This document shows, one piece after another, positions 17,568 to 25,090 of a stretch of 64,000 nucleotides of DNA. Numbering within the stretch: the first letter of the stretch is position 1; each line of letters opens with the position of its first letter. The translations under genes were made by a program, and so were the position numbers. Origin of the DNA: Vitreoscilla massiliensis (GTDB lineage Bacteria; Pseudomonadota; Gammaproteobacteria; Burkholderiales; Neisseriaceae); contig NZ_LN898220.1 of assembly GCF_001457815.1 (NCBI RefSeq), positions 186,001 to 250,000 of the forward strand. The letters are read 5' to 3'. Below the pieces are notes generated by a model. That model had not been told where the DNA came from. It made no database searches and saw only the letters and a list, made by a program, of their open reading frames with translations.

Positions 17568-19325
17568 TTACGGTTGCTGTGTTGGTTTGGCCGCAGCCAC
17601 ATGCATGGGTCGGGTCGGAGCCACCCCCAAAACATTCAAACTGCCTGCCATGATTTCCTGAAAAGCTGGTCCTGCAACCAGGCCGCCATAATAGCCATTT
17701 GCGCTCGGTTCATCAATGCTTACCACCACAACCACACGTGGATTTTGCGCCGGCGCAAATCCAGCAAACAGCGCAATGTGTTTATTGCTGGTGTATCCCA
17801 CCCCTGGTGTGTATTTTTGTGCCGTACCCGATTTGGCCGCCACATCATAACCATCGACCGCGCCGCGCACACCCGTACCACCTTGCTCGGTCACCGATAC
17901 CATCATTTCACGCATGGCTTTGGCGGTTTCCGGCTTAATCAATTGCTCGCCTTGTGGTGCATGGTCTAACTTACGGAACGTTACTGGCAAAATCGCGCCA
18001 TTATTGGTGAACATGGTGTAAGCACGCGCCAATTGCAACACACTCACCTGTATGCCATAGCCATAAGACATCGTGGCTTGGTCAACAGGATACCATTTGT
18101 CCCACGGACGCAATTTACCGACAGACTCACCTGGGAAACCCGTTTCCAATTTACGACCATAACCGACTTTGGAATAGAAATCGTACATTTCTTTGGGTTT
18201 GAACATCGCCGACATTTTGCTCGAGCCCACATTAGACGATTTTTGAATCACGCCTTGTACGCTCAAACTTGGGTAATCGTGCGTGTCTTTAATGGTTTTC
18301 GGGCCGATTTTATATGGCATGGTATTGAACACAGTATTGCGTGTGACCTTGCCTTGGTCCAAAGCCAATGAAATCGGGAACGGTTTCATGGTTGAGCCCG
18401 GCTCTACCATGTCAATGACGGCACGGTTACGGCGCTGTTCTGGTTTGGCATCGGCAGGATTGTTAGGATCAAACGTGGGCGCATTCACCAAGGCCAAAAT
18501 TTCGCCGGTCTTGGCATCCAACACCACCGCACTACCGGCTTTGGCTTTGTGAAAATCCAAAGCTTTGAGCAAACTGTCGTGCGCCATTGCCTGAATGCGT
18601 TGATCCAAAGATAGGTGCAAATCTTGACCATTTTGAGCCGGACGGTTTTCTTCGCTGTCGACACCGCTGAAGATGGTGCCGTATTTGTCCACCATCACGG
18701 TTTCAATGCCATTCACACCCGACAAAGACTTGTTCAACGTCATTTCCAAGCCTTCTTGGCCTTTGTCGTCGATGTTCACAAAACCCAAAACATGCGCAAA
18801 CGAGGCGCCCATAGGGTAATAGCGCTTTGAATCTTCAACCAAATGCAGGCCTTTGATTTTCAAGGCAGTGACTTTTTCTGCCTGATCCAACGGCAATTGG
18901 CGTTTCAAATACACAAATTGGCGTTTTTTGTCGCTGAGTTTGCTGACCAACTCCGCCACAGGCACATCCAACAAGGTCGACAATTGCTGCAATTGTTCTG
19001 GGCTAGGCAAATGATCGAGTTTAGACGGATCGGCAGACACATAACGGGTGGGCACGCTCAATGCCAAGACCGAACCATTGCGATCGGTAATGGTGCCACG
19101 GCTTGCGGGCAAAGGCAGATTGCGCACCACGCGCTGATTGCTTTGATTTTGTAAAAACGATTGCTGTTGCGTTTGCATGTAAATGCCTTTGGCGCAAGCG
19201 GCGACAAAAGCCAAACCCAACACGCCAAGCACCACGAACAATCGACCATTGGTGGATTGCACTTTCTTGGCTTTTTTGGCTTTCACGCCCACCATCTCTG
19301 GCTTGTATTCGTTTTTAATCAGCAT
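17568..19325 (-). CDS. ftsI: Peptidoglycan transpeptidase FtsI / PBP2 (penA type)
   Basis: A class B penicillin-binding protein that cross-links septal peptidoglycan, and the main beta-lactam target in Neisseria (penA). The 585-residue protein has one N-terminal membrane span (FVVLGVLGLAFVAACAKG, about 30-48), a pedestal domain with RGTITDRNG, and the transpeptidase domain. The catalytic motifs are STMK (Ser near 310), SSN (near 362) and KSGTAQ (Lys near 498). It is flanked by ftsL (2-base gap) and murE. Confidence 0.96.
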   Translation of the reverse strand: MLIKNEYKPEMVGVKAKKAKKVQSTNGRLFVVLGVLGLAFVAACAKGIYMQTQQQSFLQNQSNQRVVRNLPLPASRGTITDRNGSVLALSVPTRYVSADPSKLDHLPSPEQLQQLSTLLDVPVAELVSKLSDKKRQFVYLKRQLPLDQAEKVTALKIKGLHLVEDSKRYYPMGASFAHVLGFVNIDDKGQEGLEMTLNKSLSGVNGIETVMVDKYGTIFSGVDSEENRPAQNGQDLHLSLDQRIQAMAHDSLLKALDFHKAKAGSAVVLDAKTGEILALVNAPTFDPNNPADAKPEQRRNRAVIDMVEPGSTMKPFPISLALDQGKVTRNTVFNTMPYKIGPKTIKDTHDYPSLSVQGVIQKSSNVGSSKMSAMFKPKEMYDFYSKVGYGRKLETGFPGESVGKLRPWDKWYPVDQATMSYGYGIQVSVLQLARAYTMFTNNGAILPVTFRKLDHAPQGEQLIKPETAKAMREMMVSVTEQGGTGVRGAVDGYDVAAKSGTAQKYTPGVGYTSNKHIALFAGFAPAQNPRVVVVVSIDEPSANGYYGGLVAGPAFQEIMAGSLNVLGVAPTRPMHVAAAKPTQQP

Positions 19326-19327
19326 GA

Positions 19328-19588
19328 TTATTCTTTTTCTATCATTTTGGTTTCAGCAAGGCTTGGAACATGGAGGGTCTGCTTGGCAGCCGCCTCTTGT
19401 ATCACGTGGTGATTGGTAAACTTCGCCTGTTCCAATATCAATACCGCATGCTCTTCATTCAATTGATAGGCAGTTTGCTGCTCCTTAGCCAACTGCGTAT
19501 ACAACACTCGATTTTCGTAATGCAGTGTCACCAACACAAATGCTGAAGCCACCACCGCGATAAGCAACAACACGTTTATTTTATTCAT
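19328..19588 (-). CDS. ftsL: Cell division protein FtsL
   Basis: A short bitopic divisome protein that forms a coiled coil with FtsB and binds FtsQ. The 86-residue product has a membrane span at about 6-23 (VLLLIAVVASAFVLVTLH), followed by a heptad-like segment. Sequence conservation of FtsL is low, and the call rests mainly on size, topology and the invariant position between rsmH and ftsI. Confidence 0.88.
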   Translation of the reverse strand: MNKINVLLLIAVVASAFVLVTLHYENRVLYTQLAKEQQTAYQLNEEHAVLILEQAKFTNHHVIQEAAAKQTLHVPSLAETKMIEKE

Positions 19589-19592
19589 AGCT

Positions 19593-20537
19593 TTACTGAC
19601 TGTTCGTTCTTGTCACCACCCGCATAATCGCAGAACGGGCACGCGGATTAGCGGAGACTTCTTCGGCCGATGGTTTAATGGCTTTGCCCATGATTTCTAT
19701 TGGTGCGGCCGGTAAATCCTCGTCTTTCACCATCACCCATCTTGGCAACTTGGGTTTTTCCACCAAACTCTTGAAATACTGTTTGACGATGCGGTCTTCC
19801 AAAGAATGAAACGCAATCACCGCAAAGCGCCCACCAACATTCAAGCTGGCGATGGCTTGTGGCAACACATTTTTTACTTCTTCAAGCTCACGGTTGATGA
19901 AAATCCGAATGGCTTGAAACGTCCGCGTCGCGGGATCTTGACCACGTTCACGAGTACGGACGACTTCTGCCGTGAGGGCAGCAAGCTCACCGGTCGTTGT
20001 AATCGGGTTGTCTGCTCGCCTCGCCACAATGGCACGCGCAATTTGGCGATTAAACCGCTCTTCACCATAAGTCTTAATTACCTCTGCAATATCTTGTTCT
20101 TCGGCTTCGGCCAACCACTGTGCGGCAGTCAAACCGCGACTGGTGTCCATGCGCATGTCCAAAGGCGCATCGAAACGAAAGCTGAAACCGCGACTGCCAT
20201 CGTCTATCTGTGGTGACGAAATGCCCAAATCAAGCAAGATGCCGTCCACTTTTGCAATGCCAAGTTCATTTAATGCCGTGCTTAAACTCGAAAAGCCATT
20301 GTGAACCACCGACACGCGACTGTCTTCACTGGCCAATTTCATTGCCACTTCAATGGCTTGTGGATCTTTATCAAATACGATTAAGCGGCCTGTAGGCCCT
20401 AAATTCGTTAATATTTTTTTACTGTGGCCGCCTCGGCCAAAAGTGCCATCAACATAAATGCCATCACTGTGTATGTTCAAGGCATCCACAGCTTCATTTA
20501 ACAATACCGTCTGGTGGGTAAATTTTGTCGTACTCAT
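19593..20537 (-). CDS. rsmH: 16S rRNA (cytosine-1402-N4) methyltransferase RsmH (MraW)
   Basis: A SAM-dependent methyltransferase that acts on C1402 in the ribosomal decoding centre. Marks are HQTVLLNEAVDAL, the SAM loop VDGTFGRGGHSKKIL, GILLDLGISSPQID, RGFSFRFDAPLDMRMD and the C-terminal AFHSLEDRIVKQYF. Length 314 residues is normal. Its start overlaps the mraZ stop by 4 bases. Confidence 0.96.
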   Translation of the reverse strand: MSTTKFTHQTVLLNEAVDALNIHSDGIYVDGTFGRGGHSKKILTNLGPTGRLIVFDKDPQAIEVAMKLASEDSRVSVVHNGFSSLSTALNELGIAKVDGILLDLGISSPQIDDGSRGFSFRFDAPLDMRMDTSRGLTAAQWLAEAEEQDIAEVIKTYGEERFNRQIARAIVARRADNPITTTGELAALTAEVVRTRERGQDPATRTFQAIRIFINRELEEVKNVLPQAIASLNVGGRFAVIAFHSLEDRIVKQYFKSLVEKPKLPRWVMVKDEDLPAAPIEIMGKAIKPSAEEVSANPRARSAIMRVVTRTNSQ

Positions 20538-20989
20538 AAACGCAATGTGGTTTTACCCAATTCTTCTGCTAATTCATCTTCATCAATGTCAAGAGCTGCA
20601 TTGGTTTGTTCATCCCATGCCGTTCTTGACCACAATTCCATGCGGTTGCCCCGCCCTACCATGGTGACTTCGGTATCGAAACGCACCAATTTGCGCAAAC
20701 TCGGGGGCAATAAAATCCGGCCCGCAGTGTCCGGTTGTAAAGCCTCGGCATGACCCAATACCAATTGTTGGAACTTCTTCAATACCGAATTTCCTGCCAC
20801 CGGCATCGCCAACAATTGCGCCTCTACATCACGCCAAGCGGGTTCGGGATACAAAATCAAGTAGTCACGACTCTCTAAGGTCACATACAAATGTGAGCCA
20901 CTGATGTCTTGCAAAGGCGTCCTAAACTTGGTCGGAATCGCCAATCGGCCTTTTGCATCAACTGTCAATTCCTGAACGCCGTTAAACAT
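20534..20989 (-). CDS. mraZ: Transcriptional regulator MraZ
   Basis: MraZ is a ring-forming DNA-binding protein that represses its own dcw operon. Each of its two SpoVT/AbrB-like halves is visible: VDAKGRLAIPTKFR at the N-terminus and LQPDTAGRILLPPSLR in the C-terminal half. Length 151 residues is typical. It is the first gene of the 15-gene dcw operon, and four 10-base operator repeats lie directly upstream (21051-21090). mraZ is reported missing from longitudinally dividing multicellular Neisseriaceae, so its presence here fits a transversely dividing cell. Confidence 0.95.
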   Translation of the reverse strand: MFNGVQELTVDAKGRLAIPTKFRTPLQDISGSHLYVTLESRDYLILYPEPAWRDVEAQLLAMPVAGNSVLKKFQQLVLGHAEALQPDTAGRILLPPSLRKLVRFDTEVTMVGRGNRMELWSRTAWDEQTNAALDIDEDELAEELGKTTLRL

Positions 20990-21050
20990 GATTTTGCTCG
21001 CTGCTTGTGCCTCAAAACGACCGATTTGCCACTTTGAAAGCCTAACACTT

Positions 21051-21090
21051 ACACTTTATCCCACTTTGCTCCACTTTGTACCACACTATA
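21051..21090 (-). promoter_or_regulatory. MraZ operator: four tandem 10-base repeats
   Basis: On the minus strand the region reads as four direct repeats of pattern GTG(G/T)NNNAAA with an exact 10-base period (units ACACTTTATC, CCACTTTGCT, CCACTTTGTA, CCACACTATA on the plus strand). E. coli MraZ binds TGGGN repeats at the same helical period just upstream of mraZ. The outermost unit overlaps the -10 box, so binding would block the promoter. Confidence 0.8.
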
Positions 21091-21113
21091 TGAAAAAAAG
21101 ACGGGGTGGTCAA
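21085..21113 (-). promoter_or_regulatory. sigma70 promoter of the dcw operon
   Basis: On the minus strand: TTGACC (21113-21108), a 17-base spacer, and TATAGT (21090-21085). Transcription would start near 21078, about 90 bases before the mraZ ATG, inside the MraZ operator. Confidence 0.7.
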
Positions 21114-21350
21114 CGCGAATTCCCCGCCTTTGCATCGCAAAAATCTGAATTGTATAAATGGCTTAAGCTAACGCAAATTTTCAAATGGTAGTAATTAGTT
21201 TAAATTTCAGCACTGAATGCGATGGTTTAAATCCGCACACTTACTTTAACTATAGGTATTTACTCAAATTTGGCAACAAAATGCTCACCAAACCATTTTT
21301 GTGAACTAAAATACAAGTGTTGTGACTTATAGACACTTGATTAGCGTAAC

Positions 21351-22505
21351 ATGAACAAAAATTTACCTTTGCCCGATGCCGCAGCTGAACAATCCAGCTT
21401 GGCTTTACAACAGCTTATTGCGAATGAAATTCAATGTCACCGTAATTGGATTTCCTTTCACGACTACATGCAATTAGCATTATTTGCACCCAATTTGGGT
21501 TATTACACCGGCGGCAGCCACAAAATCGGCAGCGCTGGTGACTTTGTGACCGCACCCAGCTTGACCCCATTGTTTGGTTTGACCTTGGCGCGTCAAATCG
21601 AACCACTGTTAAAACAAACCGCAGGCAATGTGTACGAATTTGGCGCCGGCACGGGCGAATTGGCCGTGAGTTTATTGGCCGGTCTGAATCCCGATGTTTT
21701 ACAACATTACTACATCATGGATGTGTCGCCAGAGCTGAAGCAGCGCCAATTGGCCTTAATCCAAGCCAAACAGCCACAATTTGCAGACAAAGTGGTGTTT
21801 TTGGACAGCTTGCCGAGCGAATTTGATGGCGTCATCATTGGCAATGAGGTCTTGGATGCGATGGCCAGCGAAGTGGTACGCTGGACAGAACAAGGCGTGA
21901 TGCAAATGGGCGTGAGCATTGTCGATGATGTGTTTGCATGGCAAGAGCGGCCTGTAAACGATGAACGCATACTTGCCGAAGCCCTGCGCATCAATCCTGA
22001 CAAACGCCCGTTCACCAGCGAATTGCATTTGAACCAAGCGGCTTTCATCGCCACCTTGGCACAAAAACTGACGCGCGGTGCCATCATCATGATTGATTAT
22101 GGTTTTGACGAAGGCCAGTATTACCACCCGCAGCGCAGCATGGGCACTTTAATCGGCCATTACCGCCACCATGTCGTTGATGACCCTTTCTTCTGGCCAG
22201 GCCTGATGGACTTGACCTGCCACGTCAATTTCACCGCCATGGCGCAAGCGGCGGTAGACAGTGATTTGGACTTAATCGGTTACACCAGCCAAGCCCATTT
22301 CTTATTCAATTTGGGCATTACCGAGGTTTTGCTGGCCGAGCATCCCGACATCAACAGCAAAGAATACTTACAGGCCGCCTCTGCCATGCAAAAATTGGTG
22401 GCACCACATGAGATGGGTGAGCTGTTTAAAGTCATCGCCATGGGCCGCAATGTCGATGTGGACTGGCAAGGCTTTGTGAGCGGCGATTGGTGCCACAAAC
22501 TTTAA
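21351..22505 (+). CDS. SAM-dependent methyltransferase, MidA/NDUFAF7 family (DUF185)
   Basis: A 384-residue class I methyltransferase of the DUF185 family. Marks are LGYYTGG, GDFVTAPSLTPLFGLTLA, the SAM loop VYEFGAGTGELAVSLL, GNEVLDAMASEVVRW and IMIDYGFDEGQYYHPQR. The mitochondrial relative NDUFAF7 (MidA) methylates an arginine of respiratory complex I; bacterial substrates are not settled. It stands alone between the dcw promoter region and a tRNA gene, with uptake words at 21947 and 22368 inside it. No strong ribosome site precedes the ATG. Confidence 0.85.
   Translation: MNKNLPLPDAAAEQSSLALQQLIANEIQCHRNWISFHDYMQLALFAPNLGYYTGGSHKIGSAGDFVTAPSLTPLFGLTLARQIEPLLKQTAGNVYEFGAGTGELAVSLLAGLNPDVLQHYYIMDVSPELKQRQLALIQAKQPQFADKVVFLDSLPSEFDGVIIGNEVLDAMASEVVRWTEQGVMQMGVSIVDDVFAWQERPVNDERILAEALRINPDKRPFTSELHLNQAAFIATLAQKLTRGAIIMIDYGFDEGQYYHPQRSMGTLIGHYRHHVVDDPFFWPGLMDLTCHVNFTAMAQAAVDSDLDLIGYTSQAHFLFNLGITEVLLAEHPDINSKEYLQAASAMQKLVAPHEMGELFKVIAMGRNVDVDWQGFVSGDWCHKL
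21947..21957 (+). repeat. Uptake-like word, inside the MidA-family gene
   Basis: Exact GCGGCCTGTAA followed by A; reads in frame as Arg-Pro-Val. Confidence 0.65.
22368..22378 (-). repeat. Uptake-like word, inside the MidA-family gene
   Basis: TTACAGGCCGC; reads in frame as Leu-Gln-Ala-Ala. Confidence 0.65.
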
Positions 22506-22559
22506 TCCACCTTAAAACAACACATTAGCATTTTCTTGCCATTTTTTTGCAGAAAGTGT

Positions 22560-22588
22560 TTGACGCAACTGGGCGATATCAGTATTAT
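22560..22588 (+). promoter_or_regulatory. sigma70 promoter of tRNA-Met
   Basis: TTGACG (22560-22565), 17-base spacer, TATTAT (22583-22588). The predicted transcription start near 22595 is about 11 bases before the mature tRNA end. Confidence 0.75.
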
Positions 22589-22605
22589 ACGAATCCTCAG
22601 GAAAC

Positions 22606-22682
22606 GGCGAATTAGCTCAGTCGGTTAGAGCAGAGGAATCATAATCCTTGTGTCCGGGGTTCGAATCCCTGATTCGCCACCA
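22606..22682 (+). tRNA. tRNA-Met (CAT anticodon)
   Basis: A full 77-base cloverleaf with encoded CCA. The acceptor stem GGCGAAT pairs with ATTCGCC, and the D arm is GCTC...GAGC. The anticodon arm GAGGA-ATCATAA-TCCTT gives anticodon CAT, and the T arm CGGGG-TTCGAAT-CCCTG contains TTCGAAT. The G1-C72 pair excludes initiator tRNA-fMet. A CAT anticodon could also be lysidine-modified tRNA-Ile2; elongator Met is preferred from overall resemblance to neisserial tRNA-Met. Confidence 0.9.
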
Positions 22683-22687
22683 AATTT

Positions 22688-22720
22688 AAAAAGACCACAT
22701 CTTCGGATGTGGCCTTTTTT
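22688..22720 (+). terminator. Terminator of tRNA-Met
   Basis: Stem AAAAAGACCACATC / GATGTGGCCTTTTTT with one A.C mismatch and a TTCG tetraloop, ending in a six-T run 6 bases after the tRNA. Confidence 0.9.
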
Positions 22721-22919
22721 CATGGCTCGCTGTTTTCCACTTTACCCCACTTGCTCTGCTCATTGGCGCCAAATCGGCCTTTTTGCAGCGCAATGACATT
22801 CAACAATCCAGCCATTTCCAATATTACAAGTCTTTTTTGCCCAGCTTGCGCACGAACTTCCCACCCACTCGGCCACTCTGTTGAAGCAACCCTCTCCTCA
22901 CCACCTCAGAGTGCCTACC

Positions 22920-23297
22920 ATGAATCGCATCTGTTATTTTGAAATCCAATCCTCGCTGCCCGAGCGCGAAGTGGCGTTTTACCAAGCCGTGTTTGGCTGG
23001 ACTTTTGAGCCTGTCGCCGATTTGCCCATCGCCTATTACCGCATCAGCACTCCCGGCATACACGGCGGCTTATTGGAACGGCCTGCAGCCACACCGCCCA
23101 CCCATTGCGGCACCAATGCGTTTACCTGCTCGGTAGAAGTGGCCGACTTTGATGCCACCGCAGCCTTAATCCTCGCCCACGGCGGCCAAGTAGCCATGCC
23201 CAAATTCGCCATCCCGCAGCAATGTTGGCAAGGCTATTTTATTCATGCCGACAACAATACGTTTGGCATTGTAGAGCCAAATCCCAATGCTGGATAA
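22920..23297 (+). CDS. VOC-family (glyoxalase/bleomycin resistance-like) protein
   Basis: A 125-residue single-domain VOC protein. The family pattern is visible: CYFEIQSSLPEREVAFYQAVFGWTF at the start, the metal/substrate strand GGLLERP, and a second half ending in GYFIHADNNTFGIVEPN. The ATG at 22920 (MNRICYFEI) is preferred over the frame start at 22881 because homologues begin at this strand. The substrate cannot be told from sequence. It is followed by a paired-uptake-word terminator. Confidence 0.82.
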   Translation: MNRICYFEIQSSLPEREVAFYQAVFGWTFEPVADLPIAYYRISTPGIHGGLLERPAATPPTHCGTNAFTCSVEVADFDATAALILAHGGQVAMPKFAIPQQCWQGYFIHADNNTFGIVEPNPNAG

Positions 23298-23315
23298 AAC
23301 TTGATATTCATACAA

Positions 23316-23346
23316 AAGCGGCCTGTAAATCATTTACAGGCCGCTT
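23316..23346. terminator. Terminator built from an inverted pair of uptake words
   Basis: AAGCGGCCTGTAAA, 3-base loop, TTTACAGGCCGCTT: a perfect 14-base stem between the convergent VOC and acyl-CoA synthetase genes. Confidence 0.8.
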
Positions 23347-23384
23347 GCTCCTCTCCCACTCCTTATTATTCTGTCTTCACTGCT

Positions 23385-25010
23385 TTATGCCAACAACACC
23401 TCTTTGGCACGTTTGCGCAACATGAATTTTTGTATTTTGCCGGTTGAAGTCTTGGGCAACTCCTCAAACACATAATGCTTGGGCACTTTGAATTTGGCGA
23501 TTTTGCTCAGACAATATGCATTCAATTCATCCGCGGATACGTGTTGCCCTTCGCGCAATTCGACAAAAGCCATGGGCACTTCGCCCCATTTGGCATCGGC
23601 CGCCGCCACCACCGCACAAGTCAACACCGCTGGGTGTTTGTACAATACGTCTTCCACTTCGATGCTGGAAATGTTCTCCCCACCTGAAATGATGATGTCT
23701 TTGCTGCGGTCTTTAATTTGAATGTAACCATCGGGATATTTCACGCCCAAGTCACCAGTGTGAAACCAACCATCAGCAAAGGCTTCGGCCGTCGCTTGTG
23801 GGTTTTTCAAATAGCCTTTCATGGTGTGGTTGCCACGTATCATCAATTCACCCATGGTTTCGCCGTCCGCTGGCACTTCGCTCATGGTTTGTGCATCCAT
23901 CACCGTAAAACCATTGACCAAATTCGAGCGCACCCCTTGGCGTGCATTCAAAGCCGCTCGCTCTTCTATGCTCAAATCGTTCCAAGCCTGATGGCGCTCA
24001 CAAATGGTGGCTGGGCCATATACCTCGGTCAAACCATAGACATGGGTGATTTCAAAACCCATTTCTTCCATTGCTTCCAACAAGGCCGCCGGTGGCGCCG
24101 CGCCCGCTATCGTGCCATGCACCACATGCTCTATGCCGGCTTTGGCTGCCGCGGGTGCATTGGCCAAACCCGCATGCACTATCGGTGCGGCCGCATAATG
24201 AGTAACCTTGTGTTCACGAATCAAATCCAAACACAGCGTCGGCTCAAAGCGGCGCAAGCACACAAACGTGCCCACTTTGGCAGTAATACTCCACGGATAA
24301 CACCACGCATTGCAATGAAACATTGGCAGCGTCGCCAAATACACCGGATGCAGCGGCACATTCCAATCCAGCAACATCGACAACGCACTGATGACGGCAT
24401 TGCGGTGCGAATACACCACCCCTTTCGGTTTGCCGGTGGTACCAGAGGTGTAGTTCAGCGCAATTGCATCCCATTCATCTGCCGGTAAGATCCAGTTATT
24501 CGCATCAGATGCGGCCTGTAAAAACACTTCGTATTCCACTTCACCAAATGCAGCTGTGACAGGGCCTAAGACATCGTTCACTTGCACCACATACAAGTCT
24601 GGCAGCGCTTGCTTGATTTGCGCCACTTCCGCCTCAAACTCGCTGTCGGCCAATAAGACCTCGGCTTCGCCATGTTGCAAAATATAAATCAGCGTTTCCA
24701 CATCCAAACGAATGTTTAAAGCATTGAGCACCGCGCCCGCCATGGGCACGCCAAAATGCGCTTCCACCATCGCCGGCGTGTTGGGCAACAAAGCGGCAAC
24801 CGTGCTGCTGCGACCTAGGCCGCGTTCACGCAGCGCTGCGGCCAATTGCCGACAACGCTGGGCGGTTTGCGCCCAAGTTTGGCGCAAATCACCATGAATG
24901 ACCGCGGTGTGCTCAGGGTAGACTTCCTCAGCCCGCAGTAAAAAATCGATAGGGGTTAAAGCGGCAAAATTCGCCGCTTGTCGCCCCAAATCGGTATCAA
25001 AATCAGCCAT
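23385..25010 (-). CDS. Acyl-CoA synthetase (AMP-forming), AlkK-like
   Basis: An adenylate-forming ligase that activates a fatty or short-chain acid to its CoA thioester. Motifs in order are YTSGTTGKPKGVVYSH (P-loop), MFHCNAWCYPW, VYGLTEVYGPA, GWFHTGDLG, GGENISSIEVEDVL and the C-terminal catalytic-lysine motif PKTSTGKIQKF. The ATG at 25010 (MADFDTDLG) gives 541 residues and has AAAGGAG upstream. It is the last gene of the prp operon, 80 bases after prpD. The position usually filled by propionyl-CoA synthetase PrpE is thus taken by a medium-chain AlkK-type ligase. Whether it uses propionate, branched or medium-chain acids is open. Confidence 0.88.
   Translation of the reverse strand: MADFDTDLGRQAANFAALTPIDFLLRAEEVYPEHTAVIHGDLRQTWAQTAQRCRQLAAALRERGLGRSSTVAALLPNTPAMVEAHFGVPMAGAVLNALNIRLDVETLIYILQHGEAEVLLADSEFEAEVAQIKQALPDLYVVQVNDVLGPVTAAFGEVEYEVFLQAASDANNWILPADEWDAIALNYTSGTTGKPKGVVYSHRNAVISALSMLLDWNVPLHPVYLATLPMFHCNAWCYPWSITAKVGTFVCLRRFEPTLCLDLIREHKVTHYAAAPIVHAGLANAPAAAKAGIEHVVHGTIAGAAPPAALLEAMEEMGFEITHVYGLTEVYGPATICERHQAWNDLSIEERAALNARQGVRSNLVNGFTVMDAQTMSEVPADGETMGELMIRGNHTMKGYLKNPQATAEAFADGWFHTGDLGVKYPDGYIQIKDRSKDIIISGGENISSIEVEDVLYKHPAVLTCAVVAAADAKWGEVPMAFVELREGQHVSADELNAYCLSKIAKFKVPKHYVFEELPKTSTGKIQKFMLRKRAKEVLLA
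24511..24521 (+). repeat. Uptake-like word, inside the acyl-CoA synthetase
   Basis: Exact GCGGCCTGTAA followed by AAA. Confidence 0.65.
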
Positions 25011-25090
25011 TATTTCTCCTTTGTGTCGACTTGACGCGACATCTTTGTCTTTATGGTGATGCTTAAGTGATACCGGAGGCAGCGACTCGC

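Noticed and set aside
22606..22682. Initiator tRNA-fMet or tRNA-Ile2 as the identity of the CAT tRNA
   Set aside because: A G1-C72 pair rules out fMet. Ile2 cannot be fully excluded, but overall sequence resembles elongator Met.
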